A program made the position numbers and the translations under genes. The notes below the pieces were generated by a model. The model saw only the letters and a program-made list of their open reading frames with translations. It made no database searches and was not told the origin of the DNA. From Streptomyces sp. (GTDB lineage: Bacteria; Actinomycetota; Actinomycetes; Streptomycetales; Streptomycetaceae), in contig NZ_JAPSIW010000010.1 in the NCBI RefSeq assembly GCF_031178505.1, positions 1 through 32,928 of the forward strand: a stretch of DNA of 32,928 bases. Reading direction: 5' to 3'. Shown here one piece after another: positions 31,313 through 32,928 of the stretch (positions are counted from its first letter, which is position 1; the number at the start of each line of letters is the position of its first letter).

Positions 31313-32764
31313 GTGACGATCCGCGAATTCAAGATGCCCGACGTGGGCGAGGGCCTGACCGAGGCCGAGATCCTCAAGTGGTACGTCCAGCCGGGTGACA
31401 CCGTCACCGACGGGCAGGTCGTGTGCGAGGTCGAGACGGCCAAGGCGGCCGTGGAGCTGCCGATCCCGTTCGACGGCACCGTCCACGAGCTGCGCTTTCC
31501 CGAGGGCACGACGGTCGACGTCGGCGAGGTCATCATCTCGGTGAACGTGGGCGGCGGCGCCGCCCCGGCGGCCCCCGCCGCCGCGTCCGCCCCGGCCGAG
31601 GCGCCGGCTCCGGCCGCCGCCGTTCCCGCCGCGTCCGCTCCGGCCGCCGCGTCCGCTCCGGCCGCCGAGGCCGCTCCGGCCGCCGAGGCCGAGCAGGCGG
31701 CCGAGGGCCGTCAGCCGGTCCTCGTCGGGTACGGCGTGGCCGCGTCCTCCACCAAGCGGCGGGCGCGCAAGGGCGCCGTGGTGCCCGGCCAGGCCTCCGC
31801 CGCCATCCAGGGCGAGCTCAACGGGCACGGTGGTACGGCCACCGCCACCGCCGCCCGTCCGCTGGCGAAGCCGCCGGTGCGCAAGCTCGCCAAGGACCTC
31901 GGCGTGGACCTGGCGAGGGTCGTCCCGACCGGTCCGGACGGGGTCATCACCCGCGAGGACGTGCACAAGGCGGCCACGCCCGCGCCCGCGCCCGTCGTGG
32001 AGGCTCCGGCCCCCGCGCCGGCCGCCCAGGCCCAGACCCCGGCCCCCGCGCCGGCGGCGGACGCGCGGGAGACCCGCGTCCCGATCAAGGGCGTGCGCAA
32101 GGCCACGGCGGCGGCGATGGTCGGCTCGGCCTTCACCGCCCCCCATGTCACCGAGTTCGTGACCTTCGACATCACCCGCACGATGAAGCTGGTCGAGGAG
32201 CTCAAGACCGACAAGGACATGGCGGGGCTGCGGGTCAATCCGCTCCTGCTCATCGCCAAGGCCGTCCTGGTCGCGATCAAGCGCAACCCGGAGATCAACG
32301 CGGCCTGGGACGAGGCGGCGCAGGAGATCGTCCTCAAGCACTACGTGAACCTGGGCATCGCCGCGGCCACCCCGCGCGGGCTGATCGTGCCGAACATCAA
32401 GGACGCGCACGCGCAGACCCTGCCCGAGCTCTCGCGGTCGCTGAGCGAGCTGGTCGCCACGGCCCGCGAGGGGAAGACCACCCCGGCGGCGATGCAGGGC
32501 GGCACCTTCACGATCACCAACGTCGGCGTCTTCGGCGTCGACACCGGCACGCCCATCCTCAACCCGGGCGAGTCCGCGATCCTGGCGGTCGGTGCGATCA
32601 AGCTCCAGCCGTGGGTCCACAAGGGCAAGGTGAAGCCGCGTCAGGTCACCACGCTGGCACTCTCCTTCGATCACCGGCTGGTCGACGGCGAGCTCGGCTC
32701 CAAGTTCCTGGCGGATGTCGCCGCGATCCTGGAGCAGCCGAAGCGCCTCATCACCTGGGCCTGA
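31313..32764 (+). CDS. bkdH: Dihydrolipoyl acyltransferase E2, cluster 2
   Basis: 483 residues from GTG 31313, after GAGGAGAG. Domains: one lipoyl domain (1-77) with Lys44 in VETAKAAVE; an Ala/Pro/Ser linker with imperfect tandem coding repeats (about 31636-31690); the peripheral-subunit-binding domain (about 186-222, KPPVRKLAKDLGVDLARV); a second Ala/Pro linker; and the catalytic domain ending in LSFDHRLVDGELGSKF (His454, Asp458). The catalytic HxxxDG motif is the standard LVDG form, whereas bkdC has VCDG. Like bkdC it needs an external E3. The operon ends here, followed by parS and a 15-bp terminator. Confidence 0.92.
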   Translation: MTIREFKMPDVGEGLTEAEILKWYVQPGDTVTDGQVVCEVETAKAAVELPIPFDGTVHELRFPEGTTVDVGEVIISVNVGGGAAPAAPAAASAPAEAPAPAAAVPAASAPAAASAPAAEAAPAAEAEQAAEGRQPVLVGYGVAASSTKRRARKGAVVPGQASAAIQGELNGHGGTATATAARPLAKPPVRKLAKDLGVDLARVVPTGPDGVITREDVHKAATPAPAPVVEAPAPAPAAQAQTPAPAPAADARETRVPIKGVRKATAAAMVGSAFTAPHVTEFVTFDITRTMKLVEELKTDKDMAGLRVNPLLLIAKAVLVAIKRNPEINAAWDEAAQEIVLKHYVNLGIAAATPRGLIVPNIKDAHAQTLPELSRSLSELVATAREGKTTPAAMQGGTFTITNVGVFGVDTGTPILNPGESAILAVGAIKLQPWVHKGKVKPRQVTTLALSFDHRLVDGELGSKFLADVAAILEQPKRLITWA

Positions 32765-32834
32765 CGGTCCTGTCGCACCCGGCGGGGGCCGGTCCGCGTT
32801 CCGGCGGGCCATGACCTCCCGTACGGGGGTGGCC

Positions 32835-32848
32835 GTTTCACGTGAAAC
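32835..32848. other. parS chromosome partitioning site downstream of bkdFGH
   Basis: Perfect GTTTCACGTGAAAC, 70 bases after the bkdH stop. This one is intergenic, in contrast to the copy at 14251. It overlaps the left arm of the terminator by two bases. Confidence 0.92.
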
Positions 32849-32880
32849 ATCCGGCGGTGGCGTCCGCCACCGCCGGATGT
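32847..32880. terminator. Strong terminator of bkdFGH, abutting parS
   Basis: ACATCCGGCGGTGGC (32847-32861) pairs perfectly with GCCACCGCCGGATGT (32866-32880), a 15-bp stem with a four-base loop, followed by CTTTCC. It is the best hairpin in the window. Confidence 0.9.
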
Positions 32881-32928
32881 CTTTCCGCGCGCTCGTTCGC
32901 GAACAGGTCAGGCTGTCCCGCTTCACGC

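Noticed and set aside
32908-32928. C-terminus of a convergent minus-strand gene at the right edge (REAGQP then stop)
   Set aside because: Only six codons are visible. The position beyond the terminator fits, but nothing can be recognised.

Overview
The window is high-GC chromosomal DNA that reads as a Streptomyces, or a very close actinobacterium. Many genes start with GTG and some probably with TTG. Stop/start overlaps are common, several genes look leaderless, and I noticed no in-frame TTA codons. Two perfect parS sites (GTTTCACGTGAAAC) and a proteasome activator fit the same group. From memory, the gene order resembles the S. coelicolor core region with two bkd clusters, not far from oriC. 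The parS sites support an origin-proximal position.

Left part (1-8051): phenylacetate catabolism. paaA, cut by the window edge, runs left. An unrelated coupled trio (DUF5819-like protein, HTTM membrane protein, SpoU-type RNA methyltransferase) runs right. Next come paaN and, divergent from it, paaH-paaR, then a minus-strand Lrp-type regulator (bkdR). A palindrome ACCGA-N4-TCGGT, taken here as the PaaR operator, lies before paaA and between paaN and paaH. It also lies before the first branched-chain 2-oxoacid dehydrogenase operon, bkdABC (8238-11856). The same three intergenic regions each carry the 11-mer TTNTCCACAGG, which resembles a DnaA box.

Middle (11938-22459): a translationally coupled group encodes a MobA-DUF6457 fusion, MoeA and a TrkA-N potassium channel. 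The channel's start codon lies inside parS. A quinone oxidoreductase follows. On the minus strand are the proteasome activator Bpa, a PadR-ABC ATPase-FtsX permease module with a probable autoregulatory operator over the padR start, and a Pro/Thr/Ala-rich surface protein.

Right part (22792-32928): two divergent membrane Ser/Thr kinases (one with a PASTA domain, one with a Thr/Pro-rich repeat tail), an APH-fold phosphotransferase, a flavin split-barrel protein with a DosR-like box upstream, and an orphan NarL/DevR-type response regulator. A second complete E1alpha-E1beta-E2 operon (bkdFGH) follows and ends at a parS site fused to a strong terminator.

Working model (inference): the first 2-oxoacid dehydrogenase is wired into the phenylacetate regulon by sequence and could supply phenylacetyl-CoA from phenylpyruvate. 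The second, without these sites, would do the usual branched-chain work. No E3 (lipoamide dehydrogenase) gene is present, so both complexes must borrow one. The two points most worth testing are the shared operator and 11-mer architecture, and the overlap of parS with a translation start.
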